Shown here: positions 48,493 through 58,237 of the stretch, piece after piece
How positions within the stretch are numbered: the stretch's first letter is position 1
Layout of the letters: the number at the start of each line of letters is the position of its first letter
From: Roseinatronobacter sp. S2
Lineage (GTDB): Bacteria; Pseudomonadota; Alphaproteobacteria; Rhodobacterales; Rhodobacteraceae
Assembly (NCBI RefSeq): GCF_029581395.1
Contig: NZ_CP121117.1
Location: 62,001-126,000, forward strand
DNA: 64,000 nucleotides
Reading direction: 5' to 3'
Notes under the pieces: model-generated
Told to the model about the DNA's origin: nothing
What the model saw: the letters and a program-made list of their open reading frames with translations, nothing else
The model's database searches: none
Translations under genes and position numbers: made by a program

Positions 48493-51400
48493 ATGGTGGG
48501 CAATCGGACGGCGATGCTGTGGTTGAAGCGGTGCGCGCTCATTTGGGCGCTCGTCCTGCCAGCCCTCGCAATCTCACAGGCCGCGGCGCAGACCGTCGAC
48601 CCAAACGCGCCCTATGAGGACGCCTATGACGCGCTGACCCGCGGCCAGCTTGTGGGAACATGGCAGGGCGCCATCAGCGGAAGCTCGATCTCGCAGGCCG
48701 ACGGGCAGATGGCCGGCCAAGCGGTGTTTGTGCGGCGCGGCTATGAGGGCCGCAACGATTTCGGCATTGTGCTGCATGACCATCGTCATCGTGACGGGGT
48801 GGACTACTCCGAGATCAGTATTGGCAATATCCCCTGCGGCCCGGACGGCGGGGTTGTTCGAGCCGTCCACGGTCTTGAGATGCAGAACGCGCCAGCCGGA
48901 GCCTTTGCGTCGGTTCTGTTCGACAACCGTCTAGCCGACACCGGCCGCGATGATTTTCTTGTCTCTCCCGTCTACGGTCCGGAACTGGACAATCCGGCAA
49001 ATCTTCAGACGCGCTGGAGCGATGACGGCTTTACCCTGAGGCTGTCGGGCCCGTTCATATCGATCGTCGCACCCGTACGGAACGGCACGGTTGATTATGA
49101 ACGCCAAGGTGAAGGGTGGATCGAGCAGCTTCACCTCGACGTGGAATTCATTCTAGAGCGCAGCCCGGAAACCGAGGCCGCATTTGACCGGATGATGTGC
49201 AAGGAGCCGGATGTCTTTCATGTGGTCGAAACCGAACCCTTGAATGGGCGCGAGAACGTGATTCTCGAGGGGGCAGATTTCTTCGTCGAATTCAGCGATG
49301 CGGTTGCAGAGGGTAGTCTCGACTCCGACACGGTCATCATGACGACGCGGGACCGGAACAACGGACTCATCTTTGTTGATCTCGAACTCGGTCTCGAAGA
49401 CGAAAATGGCATTGACGATGACAAGTCGCTTCGGCTCGCACCGCGTGAGCCGCTGCGCTCGGGCACGGTCTATGAGATTACCGTTGTGGGGGGCAATGCG
49501 GGCGTGCGGGGAATTGAGCGGCAGGTTCTGGAACGGGATACGACCTTCTTTGTATCAACGATAATCGACCCGGATGACTTGCGGTTTGGCATTTACCAGG
49601 TGTCCCGCAATGCGCCGCTCGTCCATGGCAAACCTGCTGCCGCGCGCATCCAGGTTGAATGGGAGGAACTCCTGGACATTCACCCCGATTGGCAGGTTTT
49701 CGCTTATCCGGTTCTCGCCGAGGTGCTAGACGACCGAGACAACACGGTCTTCCCTCAGATTCAGCAACGGGTCGAACGGCCCGACCAGTACACCGATGAA
49801 GACCGGCGGCTGGGAGAACACACAGTCGATCTGTTTGGCTGGACCCCGTCCCCGCAGAACGACCCGCGAAATTTCAGAGCTGAGATCACGCCGGCTGACC
49901 ATTATCCCGAGGACGTGGAGATCACTCCCGCGATCGTCGAACAGACGCTGGACTATGCAGCCCAACCCATCGACCTCCTGACGTTTGACTACTACATCGC
50001 CGCGCATTCGGAGTGGAGGGACAACATCGACATCGAGCAATCGAGACAGGTCGTGCAGGCTGCGCAACAAGACGGCGCATTCGCGAATCAGATATTCCCA
50101 GTCGCAAGGGTCAGAGGCCGTTTCCAGGGGACCTACAACCTGCAGGATACGATCTGCACGATCCTGGGAGTGGAATGGGTTGTCTGCGAAGACGGCTTCC
50201 GTTTCTGGGATAATCCAGCGAGCCAGGCGGCGGATTTTAACGAGTGGAACGCACTGGTTCGCCTGTTTCACGAGCACGTCGCGGCGCATTCGAACGCGGA
50301 CATTCTTGTTTCCTACCACCCGCCAAGCCTTGGAGGCACTGGCATCACCCAGGCACCGTTCGAGCAACCCGAGTCCCTGCGGCGCAGCGGTGATGAACCA
50401 TACTGGTTTGGAAATCCCGATCCGGATCTCCTCGACAGCCTTCACGCCGACCGGACGGGCCAGAACACCATCATGATGAGCACGTGGATACCGACGAACC
50501 AGATGTTCCCCGGCATCCTGCTTTCTCCGCTGGTAGCCCATGAATTCGGTCACGTCTTCGGCCTGCCGCATACACCCTATGCTGAGAACAACGCGCACAG
50601 GCAGAAGATATGCCGCACGGGCTATCAGACCGTTGCGCCCGGGATCGACGGAATGCGCATTGCGCTCCACGGATTGACTGGATGGCAGAAATCGAGCGAG
50701 CACGGAAATGCGCAGACCCGCGCGCCGCTGCTGAACCTGATGTTCCCCTGCATCTACGAGCCGCACAGCGACTACTGGATCGATCCGAACCAGTATAACT
50801 GGCTAGTTGAGAACATGCCGGCCATGTTGCGCTATACCCGCAACCAGCGAGCCGAGGCTCCGGTTTTCTCTCGTGTCCAATTCGCGCAGTTGTCCGATCC
50901 AGCGGCGGGCAACATCGTTCGGAGCGACGCCAACCCCGAATTGCCTGACGTCCGGTGGATCATGCTTTCAGGCCTGGTGGATAGAGCCGAGGCGACACTG
51001 ATGCCGGCTATCGGCGTGCAGGGATCACGCGAGCCGCTTTCGGGCAATGGTCCCTACGAATTGCGCGTTGAAGGCGCCGCCGGTCAACTTCTAGCTCGCG
51101 CTTCGGTGGGGCCTCGTCCCTTCGAGACCGGTCCCTGGCCATTTGCCGTAACGGTTCCGATCTCAGGCGACCCAACGAGGATCGTTCTGCTCCGCGACAC
51201 CGAAGTGCTGGCGGAACGCCGGGCCGATCCGGCGCTAGCGGTACCGGAAGTCTTTTCGCATGCCCCCGGCTCGACATATCGCGCGGGGGAAACCCTCGAA
51301 TGGGGCAGTGCTTCGGCCGAGGGGCGGACCTACACCCTGCGCTTCACTACCGACGGAGAGGCTTGGACGACATTGGCCGTGCTGCTGGGCGAGCCGCGTT

Positions 51401-52236
51401 TCACACCCGATCCCGCCACCTTAGGACCAGGACTTAACCCCTCCTTCGAGATCATCGTCCATGATGGCGTGACCGAACGCGCGACGCGCCTGCCGGTCGA
51501 GGTCAATGTGCCGCTGGAGCCTCTGGCGGTCTGGCCGGAAGATCGAGAGTCGGGGGGATCGGCTGGTATTGCCTTCAACGTCCCGATCGACGCCGAAACG
51601 CTTGCTGCGATAACTCTTGAGGCCAATGGCGCTTCCGTTCCCGCCCATGTGACGCTCGATCCATCCGGCATGATCGTCACTGTCGCGCCGCAGGAGCCGG
51701 AGGCCGATGCCGTCTTTACTGCAATGGCCGACACGTCGCTGGCTGCCGTCGATGGCAGGTCTATACGGAACGCCATTCGGGTAAGCTTCACCGCGGAGCC
51801 TCTCGAACCCGTAGTGGCTGCCGCGGCGCGTGAAATTGCAACACCCGGGAGTTCCCCCAGTTCCGACGATGCGGCTGCCGCTGACGCCGAGATAGCCGGC
51901 ATCGGCGAAATTCGTCTTGAACTTGGGCAACCCCTGACCGTACCTGCGCAAATCCTGCGCTGCGCGACGGATGAGGATAATCGGCTGTCGCAGCTCGAAA
52001 TCACCTTCGAAACAACGCCGGGCGACTGGGTGGGAATCACGATGAGCCGTGATGCGGATGACGTACTGACCGTACAGATGGCTCTGAGCAATGGTGCCCA
52101 GTTCAACAATCAGGGAGGTGTCAACAACGGCTGGCATTTTCGCTTGGAAGACGAGCAGGTCTCTGTCCAGGCTCGTGTCGGGGGACCGGGAGAACAGGTA
52201 AGATTTTCTATGACCGGCGAGTGCTCCTCGCGTTAG
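48493..52236 (+). CDS. Large secreted metzincin-like protein
   Basis: The 1247-residue protein has a signal peptide ending ALAISQAAAQ. Around residue 240 an SbsA/Big-like Ig domain is suggested by VETEPLNGRENVI. At 683-694 lies HEFGHVFGLPHT, the HExxHxxGxxH zinc site of metzincin proteases. A second Big-type domain lies near the C-terminus (SGGSAGIAFNVPIDAETLAA), followed by a beta-rich tail. No membrane anchor or sorting signal is seen. Proteolysis of an extracellular or periplasmic target is likely; the substrate is unknown. It ends the cluster. Confidence 0.83.
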   Translation: MVGNRTAMLWLKRCALIWALVLPALAISQAAAQTVDPNAPYEDAYDALTRGQLVGTWQGAISGSSISQADGQMAGQAVFVRRGYEGRNDFGIVLHDHRHRDGVDYSEISIGNIPCGPDGGVVRAVHGLEMQNAPAGAFASVLFDNRLADTGRDDFLVSPVYGPELDNPANLQTRWSDDGFTLRLSGPFISIVAPVRNGTVDYERQGEGWIEQLHLDVEFILERSPETEAAFDRMMCKEPDVFHVVETEPLNGRENVILEGADFFVEFSDAVAEGSLDSDTVIMTTRDRNNGLIFVDLELGLEDENGIDDDKSLRLAPREPLRSGTVYEITVVGGNAGVRGIERQVLERDTTFFVSTIIDPDDLRFGIYQVSRNAPLVHGKPAAARIQVEWEELLDIHPDWQVFAYPVLAEVLDDRDNTVFPQIQQRVERPDQYTDEDRRLGEHTVDLFGWTPSPQNDPRNFRAEITPADHYPEDVEITPAIVEQTLDYAAQPIDLLTFDYYIAAHSEWRDNIDIEQSRQVVQAAQQDGAFANQIFPVARVRGRFQGTYNLQDTICTILGVEWVVCEDGFRFWDNPASQAADFNEWNALVRLFHEHVAAHSNADILVSYHPPSLGGTGITQAPFEQPESLRRSGDEPYWFGNPDPDLLDSLHADRTGQNTIMMSTWIPTNQMFPGILLSPLVAHEFGHVFGLPHTPYAENNAHRQKICRTGYQTVAPGIDGMRIALHGLTGWQKSSEHGNAQTRAPLLNLMFPCIYEPHSDYWIDPNQYNWLVENMPAMLRYTRNQRAEAPVFSRVQFAQLSDPAAGNIVRSDANPELPDVRWIMLSGLVDRAEATLMPAIGVQGSREPLSGNGPYELRVEGAAGQLLARASVGPRPFETGPWPFAVTVPISGDPTRIVLLRDTEVLAERRADPALAVPEVFSHAPGSTYRAGETLEWGSASAEGRTYTLRFTTDGEAWTTLAVLLGEPRFTPDPATLGPGLNPSFEIIVHDGVTERATRLPVEVNVPLEPLAVWPEDRESGGSAGIAFNVPIDAETLAAITLEANGASVPAHVTLDPSGMIVTVAPQEPEADAVFTAMADTSLAAVDGRSIRNAIRVSFTAEPLEPVVAAAAREIATPGSSPSSDDAAAADAEIAGIGEIRLELGQPLTVPAQILRCATDEDNRLSQLEITFETTPGDWVGITMSRDADDVLTVQMALSNGAQFNNQGGVNNGWHFRLEDEQVSVQARVGGPGEQVRFSMTGECSSR

Positions 52237-52740
52237 AACTGAGCCTTCATTTCGATCGGACTTTGAACGGACACTAGGTTTATTGTTGCGACCGCCTCTA
52301 GCCGGAAGACTGCCATTGGATCACGGCCGAACGGGAGTCTACAAGCGGGCCGGTGCTGGGTTTGCTTGGTCGAATTGCCTTGGCACCAGATTTGCTCCGC
52401 CTGCAACGTCTGCTTACAGCGTCACCGCTTCGCGGCGTCAACGACTGCAATAGCGTCGGGAACTGCCGATCAGCAACGCCCCACAACCGGTGCCGAGACC
52501 GCACTGCCGCCTTCCTGCCAACTGCATTCCCTCCGCAGCAGATCACCATCATTCTGGGGGCGGGCAAGGAGAATGGCAGGTTTCTGAATTGCACCGCGAA
52601 ATGAGCCCTCTGTGAAGACCGATTAGGAGTTCTTATAGCTGAGACCTTTTCCCTACAGAGCCTCACCCAGTATGCGTATCGCCTTGGGGCCGACACCATG
52701 AATGGCCAATAACTCCTTCTTTGAATAGCTTGCGACTTGC
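52237..52740. other. Degraded region between the secreted cluster and the IS elements
   Basis: These 504 bp hold no intact gene. The only recognisable piece is a helix-hairpin-helix gene fragment at 52653-52740. The remainder shows scrambled short frames. Confidence 0.5.
52653..52740 (-). pseudogene. C-terminal fragment of a helix-hairpin-helix DNA-binding protein
   Basis: Read on the minus strand, the segment encodes VASYSKKELLAIHGVGPKAI and a few more residues to a TAG stop, a clear helix-hairpin-helix of the RNA polymerase alpha C-terminal type. The N-terminal part is missing beyond the outer IS element, and the sequence there does not restore it, so the gene was already broken before that insertion. 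Confidence 0.55.
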
Positions 52741-52871
52741 TGACCTGCCACGGGATTTTTCCTCCATTTGGAATTAGAGTCCGACCCAAGGAAGGGACGG
52801 ACAATGAAGCGAACGAGATACACGGAAGTGAATCGCTCCGGGTTTGTCGGAGACCATCAACTTAAGTAAGG

Positions 52872-53213
52872 ATGATGGTTATGACGAAAAGCAAAATGGC
52901 AAATCGCTACTCGCCCGAGGTCCGCGCACGTGCGGTGCGGATGGTGTTCGAGCATCAGGGCTCATACGAAACGCAGGCGGGCGCGATCGCGGCCATTGCA
53001 CCCAAGATTGGCTGTATTCCCCAGACGCTGCGCGAATGGATCAAGCAGGCCGAGAAAGACAGCGGCATGCGCGATGGGGTGACCACTGAGGAACGGGACC
53101 GGATCAAGGCCCTGGAGCGTGAGGTCCGGGAGCTGCGCCAGGCGAATGAAATTCTCCGCAAGGCGTCAGCTTATTTTGCGCAGGCGGAACTCGACCGCCC
53201 ACTGAAGCGATGA
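52872..53213 (+). CDS. Transposase OrfA of the inner IS3-family element
   Basis: The 113-residue protein has a helix-turn-helix ([20 protein letters not shown]) and a leucine-zipper-like C-terminal helix ([20 protein letters not shown]). A TAAGGA site precedes the ATG. Its stop overlaps the orfB start (ATGA), so OrfB may be made by coupling or by -1 frameshifting; I see no classic slippery run. Confidence 0.92.
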   Translation: MMVMTKSKMANRYSPEVRARAVRMVFEHQGSYETQAGAIAAIAPKIGCIPQTLREWIKQAEKDSGMRDGVTTEERDRIKALEREVRELRQANEILRKASAYFAQAELDRPLKR

Positions 53214-54115
53214 TTGCCTTCATTGAAGATCAGCGCATTGTTTACGGCGTCGAGTCGATCTGCAGGGTTCTGCCGATCGCGCCGTCAACGTTTTATCACC
53301 GCCTCGCATGTCGCGCTGATCCTTCCAAAGCATCGGCGCGACATCAGCGGGATGCGGAATTGCGACCAGAAATCAAAAGGGTCTGGGATGAAAACTATCA
53401 AGTCTACGGGGTCCGCAAGGCGTGGCACCAGATGAAGCGCGAGCGCTTTGATGTGGCCCGCTGCACGGTTGCACGCTTGATGAAGCAGATCGGCATCCGT
53501 GGGGCTGTGCGCGGCAAGGTGGTCAAAACAACGGTTCCAGACACGTCAGCGCCCTGTCCGCGTGACAAGGTGAACCGTCAGTTCCGGGCACCGGCACCAA
53601 ACATGCTGTGGGTCAGTGATTTTACCTACGTGTCGACATGGCAGGGCTTTATCTATGTGGCCTTCGTCATCGACACATTCGCTGATCGCATTGTTGGTTG
53701 GCGGGTATCGCGGTCTGCCAAGACAGACTTTGTTCTCGATGCCTTGGAACAGGCCCTGCATGATCGACGGCCTGTCCAGAAGAGCGGCTTGGTCCATCAC
53801 TCGGATCGCGGCGGGCAATATTTGTCTATTCGATACACCGAGCGTTTGGCCGAAGCGGGCATTGAGCCATCGGTCGGCAGCGTCGGTGACTCATATGACA
53901 ACGCCCTCGCGGAAACCATAAACGGCCTCTACAAAACCGAGCTGGTTCACCGCCAGGGCCCTTGGCGCAACATGCAGGATCTGGAAATGGCCACCCTCGG
54001 CTGGGTCGATTGGTTCAACCACAGACGCCTACTCGGGCCCATCGGGAACATCCCACCAGCAGAGGCTGAAGAGAACTTCTATGCAAAGCGTGACGTGCTC
54101 GATATGGTCGCGTGA
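53210..54115 (+). CDS. Transposase OrfB (DDE) of the inner IS3-family element
   Basis: The 301-residue integrase-type catalytic protein has an HTH_21-like segment ([20 protein letters not shown]) and DDE residues in [17 protein letters not shown] and [15 protein letters not shown]. It appears full length and intact. Confidence 0.94.
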   Translation: MIAFIEDQRIVYGVESICRVLPIAPSTFYHRLACRADPSKASARHQRDAELRPEIKRVWDENYQVYGVRKAWHQMKRERFDVARCTVARLMKQIGIRGAVRGKVVKTTVPDTSAPCPRDKVNRQFRAPAPNMLWVSDFTYVSTWQGFIYVAFVIDTFADRIVGWRVSRSAKTDFVLDALEQALHDRRPVQKSGLVHHSDRGGQYLSIRYTERLAEAGIEPSVGSVGDSYDNALAETINGLYKTELVHRQGPWRNMQDLEMATLGWVDWFNHRRLLGPIGNIPPAEAEENFYAKRDVLDMVA

Positions 54116-54392
54116 AATGAAGCTATAGGTCTCCGACAAACCCGGAGCGATTCAAAGAACAGATCATCAGCATTCTGACCGAGCATGAGGCGGGCGCAAA
54201 GTGTGCCGATCTTTGCCGCAAGCACGGCATGTCGGAAGGCACCTTTTATGCGTGGAAGGCGAAGTTTGGCGGGATGACGGTTTCGGACGCCAAACGGCTG
54301 AAGGCGCTCGAGGACGAGAACGCAAAGCTGAAGAAGCTCTTGGCCGAGCAGATGCTGGACGCGGCGGCGATGAAGGAACTGCTGTCAAAAAA

Positions 54393-55322
54393 ATGGTAGG
54401 GCCCGCCGTGAAGCGCGAAGCTGTCGCGCATCTGCAGGCCAAGCTGGGCCTGTCGGAGCGGCGGGCCTGCCGCCTTGTCGGGGCGGATCGCAAGATGATC
54501 CGCTACCAGTCCAGAAGGCCGTGCGAAACCGAGTTGCGCCGGCGGCTGCGGGATCTGGCCAATGAGCGCCGCCGGTTTGGCTATCGGCGTCTGTTCGTGT
54601 TGCTGCGCCGCGATGGCGAGCCGTCAGGGATCAACCGCATCTACCGGCTGTATCGAGAAGAAGGGCTCACGGTGCGCAAACGCCGGGCTCGGCGCAAAGC
54701 AGTAGGAACACGCGCCCCGATCTTGGTCGAAGCACGGCCCAATGCGCGCTGGTCGCTGGATTTCGTCCATGACCAGCTTGCCTGTGGCCGACGGTTCCGC
54801 ATCCTGAACGTGGTCGACGACGTGACTCGGGAATGTCTGGCAGCTATCCCGGATACATCGATCTCCGGGCGGCGTGTTGCGCGGGAACTGGCGGCACTGA
54901 TCGAACGGCGCGGAAAGCCTGGCATGATCGTCAGCGATAACGGCACCGAACTAACCAGTAACGCAATCTTAACCTTTGCCACGGAGCGCAAGATCGAATG
55001 GCATTACATCGCGCCGGGTAAGCCCATGCAGAACGGCTTCGTGGAAAGTTTCAACGGGCGCATGCGCGACGAGCTCCTGAACGAGACCATGTTCCGCAAC
55101 ATGGCCCATGCCCGCGCCGTGATCCGGGCCTGGGCCACCGACTTCAACGAAACACGCCCGCATTCGGCGCTTGGCTATCAGACGCCAATGGAATTCGCGG
55201 AACACCTCACCACCGCAACCGACACCCGCGCTGCGCCATCTGAAAGCTCCGCGCGGATGTCGGTTGCTCCACCTGCGCCAATCGGCGTATCAACCCAAAG
55301 GGCTCCGGTCCCGGCTGGATGA
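54393..55322 (+). CDS. Transposase OrfB (DDE) of the outer IS3-family element
   Basis: The 309-residue protein has [20 protein letters not shown] and catalytic residues in [17 protein letters not shown] and [14 protein letters not shown], the pattern of the IS407-like group. The chosen ATG overlaps the end of orfA in the -1 frame. A longer open frame to 54201 is antisense-free but overlaps orfA in a non-homologous way. The enzyme looks intact, though its OrfA partner is broken. Confidence 0.9.
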   Translation: MVGPAVKREAVAHLQAKLGLSERRACRLVGADRKMIRYQSRRPCETELRRRLRDLANERRRFGYRRLFVLLRRDGEPSGINRIYRLYREEGLTVRKRRARRKAVGTRAPILVEARPNARWSLDFVHDQLACGRRFRILNVVDDVTRECLAAIPDTSISGRRVARELAALIERRGKPGMIVSDNGTELTSNAILTFATERKIEWHYIAPGKPMQNGFVESFNGRMRDELLNETMFRNMAHARAVIRAWATDFNETRPHSALGYQTPMEFAEHLTTATDTRAAPSESSARMSVAPPAPIGVSTQRAPVPAG

Positions 55323-55340
55323 AAGTTCAGTGGCAGGTCA

Positions 55341-56333
55341 CTTGCTGAGCGCACGGATACGCTCGAAATCTTCGCTGAGGCGCTTTCCCGCCGCGGTCAC
55401 CATACGAACTTCGTTGTTGGGAACCAGACCAAGGGCGATGAGAGGGCAGTGAAGGCCGTCTTTGGTAGCGCACCGGATGGTTTTCGGCGGATCACGCACG
55501 GTAAGTCTGTAGAGTCCTACTTCCGCCCTGGCGGGAAGAACGCCCCGCATGGTCCGGCGTCGGTATTTCTCACGTATAAAATGGCTGAGGGCATCAACCT
55601 CCAATCAGCCGATACCTAGGATCAGCCAGACGACTGCGCGACCACAACTTCCACGACGTTCTCGCGCGCACCAAGGAGAGAATTTCGCCCGAACGTTATG
55701 CTCTGATCAGCAAGGCAAGAATAGAAGGCACTTGGGGTGCTGACCTGGCGCTGCTGTCTGCTAGGGAGAGGTTCACCGCGTTACACCTGAAGGGCGTCGA
55801 CAAGCCGGCCAACTTCTTTCCCCCGCGTTTGCTGATGCTGCGACATTCCGAGGAGGGATTAGTGCTGGTCAGGGATCAGTTGAGCTGCGCCAAGATTCTT
55901 GAAGCGGCCTACGAGCGCACGAGAAGCCTGGGCTTAGAACAGACCCGCATGCCCTTGGAGGATCTGTCCAGCGCGCTCGAAATCATCGCAGAGCAGCTTG
56001 GAACGCTCACAGAGTGGGACCTACGCCCTGCTCGGGTCGAAAGCCTGATGAAAGCATGCGCGGAGTTCATGAGCCGGCGCGGCGAAAGCCGCCTCGATGA
56101 TCAGGAACTGTTCGGGCACCTTTCTTTACCTGCCATCGAGATGATCTGTGAGGCATGGAGCAGACTGCTTGACCCCTTCTGGGAGCAAGCCAAGCAAGAG
56201 GTGCGGGACAGCTTCGCCTATGAAGACCTCCCAAAGGGCTATATCGCGATTCAGGCAATTCTTCAGAAGCTGGATGGTGATGCTCGCCACGCCGATGAAA
56301 TTCATGAAATGATGTCAAAGGGCCCGGCGTCCA
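55341..56333 (+). pseudogene. Frameshifted fragment of an SF2/SNF2-like helicase C-terminal half
   Basis: From 55341 the frame reads ERTDTLEIFAEALSRRG, then the motif V-like stretch FLTYKMAEGINLQSADT, and stops at a TAG near 55617. A frame shifted by one base continues RRLRDHNFHDVLARTKERIS and stays open to about 56333, where it fades toward the IS110 element. A single-base change near 55612 would rejoin them. The 5' part is missing beyond the outer IS. This is a decayed gene. Confidence 0.65.
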
Positions 56334-56424
56334 GTCGTGAGCCCGTATTTCCATCCTATCGGGGAACAGCCACTCCCCAAGCTCTTATTAGATCGGGGAC
56401 GACTCGCTCCCGCGATTACCCCAT

Positions 56425-57863
56425 GTGGATGCCCCCACCCGCCGGCATCGTATACAATGACGTGTGTGGATGTCCTCTGTTTGGCAAGCATTATCTTCGA
56501 TTTTCGGCGGGGTCTTCGATCGGACGTGTGTCAGGCCTCTGAGTGTGGCCTTCTATGACGCCACGGGTGGGTCATGCTGTTCGGAAGGCTGGGTTCACAT
56601 CGGTTCAGAGAGCTGCAAGCGCTCGTGCTCCGGGTCTGAATTTCCCTGCCTTGAACTTCGAAGTCCGTATCGCGCACTCCTCGTCGATCGCTCACCCTGG
56701 CCTTGCGGCCATGTCGTGCCTTTCCCCTTCTCGGGTTCAGATCACGCCATTCGATAATTCTCCTGCTTTGTCGAAATTGCCCAAATCATGCGCGCCGTTC
56801 GCGGTGAGCTTGAACCCGTGGCGCTGCACCGCTCACTGTTTGCCAAGGCAACGGCTGCCACCATCTTCGGTTTGCGTGCGACAAGTGCGGCCAGCCAGCG
56901 GTTTGTACTGCCGCCCCTGCGAACCACCCAGCGGATTACGCTCATGGCGCCAACAATCAGCAATCGACGGATGTCGGTTTGCCCCATTTTGCTGACCGAT
57001 CCCAGTCTGGCCTTTCCGCCCGTTGACCTTTGTCGCGATACCAAGCCCAGCCAGGCGGCGAAGTTGCGGCCGCTGTCAAATGTATCAAGATCAGGGGCGA
57101 ATGCCGCGACAGCGCCTGCGGTGACAGGGCCTATACCTAGGATGGTGCAAAGCCTGCGCAATTGCTCATCTGTCTTCGATGAGGTTTCCAGCTCATCGGA
57201 AAGCCGGTCAATGACTTCGGTGAGACGCGCAATCTGCTCAACATAGATCGATCCCATGTTTCGGACCGGCTCGGGCAGATCAGTACTCTCGTCAGCAAGG
57301 GCGCTCTCAAGCAGCTTGAGACTTGCGGGCCCTTTGGGCGCCACCAACCCGAACTCAGCCAAATGGCCGCGCAATGCGTTGATCAGCTGAGTGCGCTGTC
57401 GAACCATACATTGATGCGTGCGGTATGCGACTGCACGGCCTTGCGTTTCTGCGCTCTTCACTGCCACAAACCGCATGGTTGGTCGCAACGCAGCTTCTGC
57501 GATGGCCTCTGCATCCGCGCGGTCATTTTTCTGGCGTTTTACAAACGGCTTCACGTAAGCAGCCGGCACAAGGCGAACCTCATGACCACGGCTTTGCGCA
57601 AATCTTCCCCAGTGATGCGAGGTGGCACAAGCCTCCATTGCCACAATGCAGGCCGGGTGGTCAGCAAGTAGCGCCGCCAACCGAGTACGCGACATAGCGC
57701 GGTTGAATACAACCACCCCATCAAGCCCAACTCCACAGACCTGAAAACTGCCTTTTGCCAAGTCGATCGCCAAAATATTGATTGTTGATGTCATCGGTGT
57801 GCCCTCCACTAAGCGTATATAGAACCGTCATGGTATACGATGCCGGCGGGTGGGGGCATCCAC
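56425..57863 (-). mobile_element. IS110-family element with 31-bp inverted repeats
   Basis: The transposase gene is flanked by perfect 31-bp inverted repeats at 56425-56455 and 57833-57863. The 5' end lies 24 bp before the transposase start; the 3' end lies after about 290 bp of non-coding DNA (56456-56741) in which I see no gene. No target duplication is seen, as usual for this family. Confidence 0.75.
56742..57809 (-). CDS. IS110-family DEDD transposase
   Basis: The 355-residue protein has the N-terminal DEDD domain (ILAIDLAKGSFQVCGVGL, KNDRADAEAIAEAAL) and the C-terminal IS116/IS110/IS902 domain (LCTILGIGPVTAGAVAAFA, FAAWLGLVSRQRSTGGKARL). Start is MEGTPMTSTI or the second Met. About 13 residues at 56799-56837 (SERCSATGSSSPR) sit between LAN and TARMIWAI, where relatives usually run straight on; this may be an in-frame insertion. 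Confidence 0.9.
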   Translation of the reverse strand: MEGTPMTSTINILAIDLAKGSFQVCGVGLDGVVVFNRAMSRTRLAALLADHPACIVAMEACATSHHWGRFAQSRGHEVRLVPAAYVKPFVKRQKNDRADAEAIAEAALRPTMRFVAVKSAETQGRAVAYRTHQCMVRQRTQLINALRGHLAEFGLVAPKGPASLKLLESALADESTDLPEPVRNMGSIYVEQIARLTEVIDRLSDELETSSKTDEQLRRLCTILGIGPVTAGAVAAFAPDLDTFDSGRNFAAWLGLVSRQRSTGGKARLGSVSKMGQTDIRRLLIVGAMSVIRWVVRRGGSTNRWLAALVARKPKMVAAVALANSERCSATGSSSPRTARMIWAISTKQENYRMA

Positions 57864-58237
57864 GGCATCAGTTCAGATGGCAGAGGGGCGATCACTACCG
57901 GACCTGCTTAGGTCAGCCTGCTTTCAATTTGGAAAACAGCACATGTCCATCGCGCGCCTCTCCCATCGGGATCGCTATCAGCAGTTACGGCAAATGTCGG
58001 AAGGGCGGTCGACGCCGTTCGGAAAGAGAAGAAGTTCCGCGATCATTTATTGGAAACGCGTCGCTCAGGTTGCGCCAGCTTGGAGCGGACTGATCACATC
58101 ATTCAGCGATGCCGTCCTTCCTCGGCCCAAAGCTGGGCCTTGCTCTACCACCGCTGGTCCGAGTTTGGCAGATCTCGTTCAAGCGGCCGCGCGGCTCCAT
58201 CAGAAGCGGCAGGCGCTGTGAAAATTCCCAGTGAGTT
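57864..58237. other. Non-coding stretch between the IS110 element and scpB
   Basis: In these 374 bp a short open frame exists on the plus strand, but it has no recognisable features, ribosome site or homology that I can name. I see no repeats or terminator. Confidence 0.45.

Larger units (their letters stand above)
52829..54154 (+). mobile_element. IS3-family element (inner), 1326 bp, intact
   Basis: It is bounded by perfect 27-bp inverted repeats (52829-52855 and 54128-54154) that begin TG and end CA, and by the target duplication AAG (52826-52828 and 54155-54157). It carries orfA and orfB without visible damage. Confidence 0.93.
52804..54399 (+). pseudogene. OrfA of the outer IS3-family element, interrupted by the inner IS
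   Basis: The gene starts MKRTRYTE (52804-52828) and resumes at 54158 after the insertion. Removing the inner IS and one AAG copy restores a continuous frame of 88 codons with [20 protein letters not shown] and a TAG stop at 54397-54399. It is the DNA-binding half of the transposase. Confidence 0.88.
52741..55340 (+). mobile_element. IS3-family element (outer), split by a second IS
   Basis: Ends share the inverted repeat TGACCTGCCAC and are flanked by the 5-bp duplication CTTGC (52736-52740 and 55341-55345). Without the inner element and its 3-bp duplication the length is 1271 bp, normal for the family. It carries a broken orfA and an intact orfB. Confidence 0.88.

Noticed and set aside
52298..52804. 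A 168-codon minus-strand frame before the IS elements
   Set aside because: Its composition is not protein-like, and a different frame in the same strand gives the clear helix-hairpin-helix fragment.
53140..53213. A -1 frameshift slippery site in the inner IS orfA
   Set aside because: No A-run or other slippery heptamer is present near the overlap; the ATGA overlap fits coupling equally well.
57850..58221. A 123-codon plus-strand frame between the IS110 element and scpB
   Set aside because: It begins inside the inverted repeat and has no domain, ribosome site or neighbours that support it.
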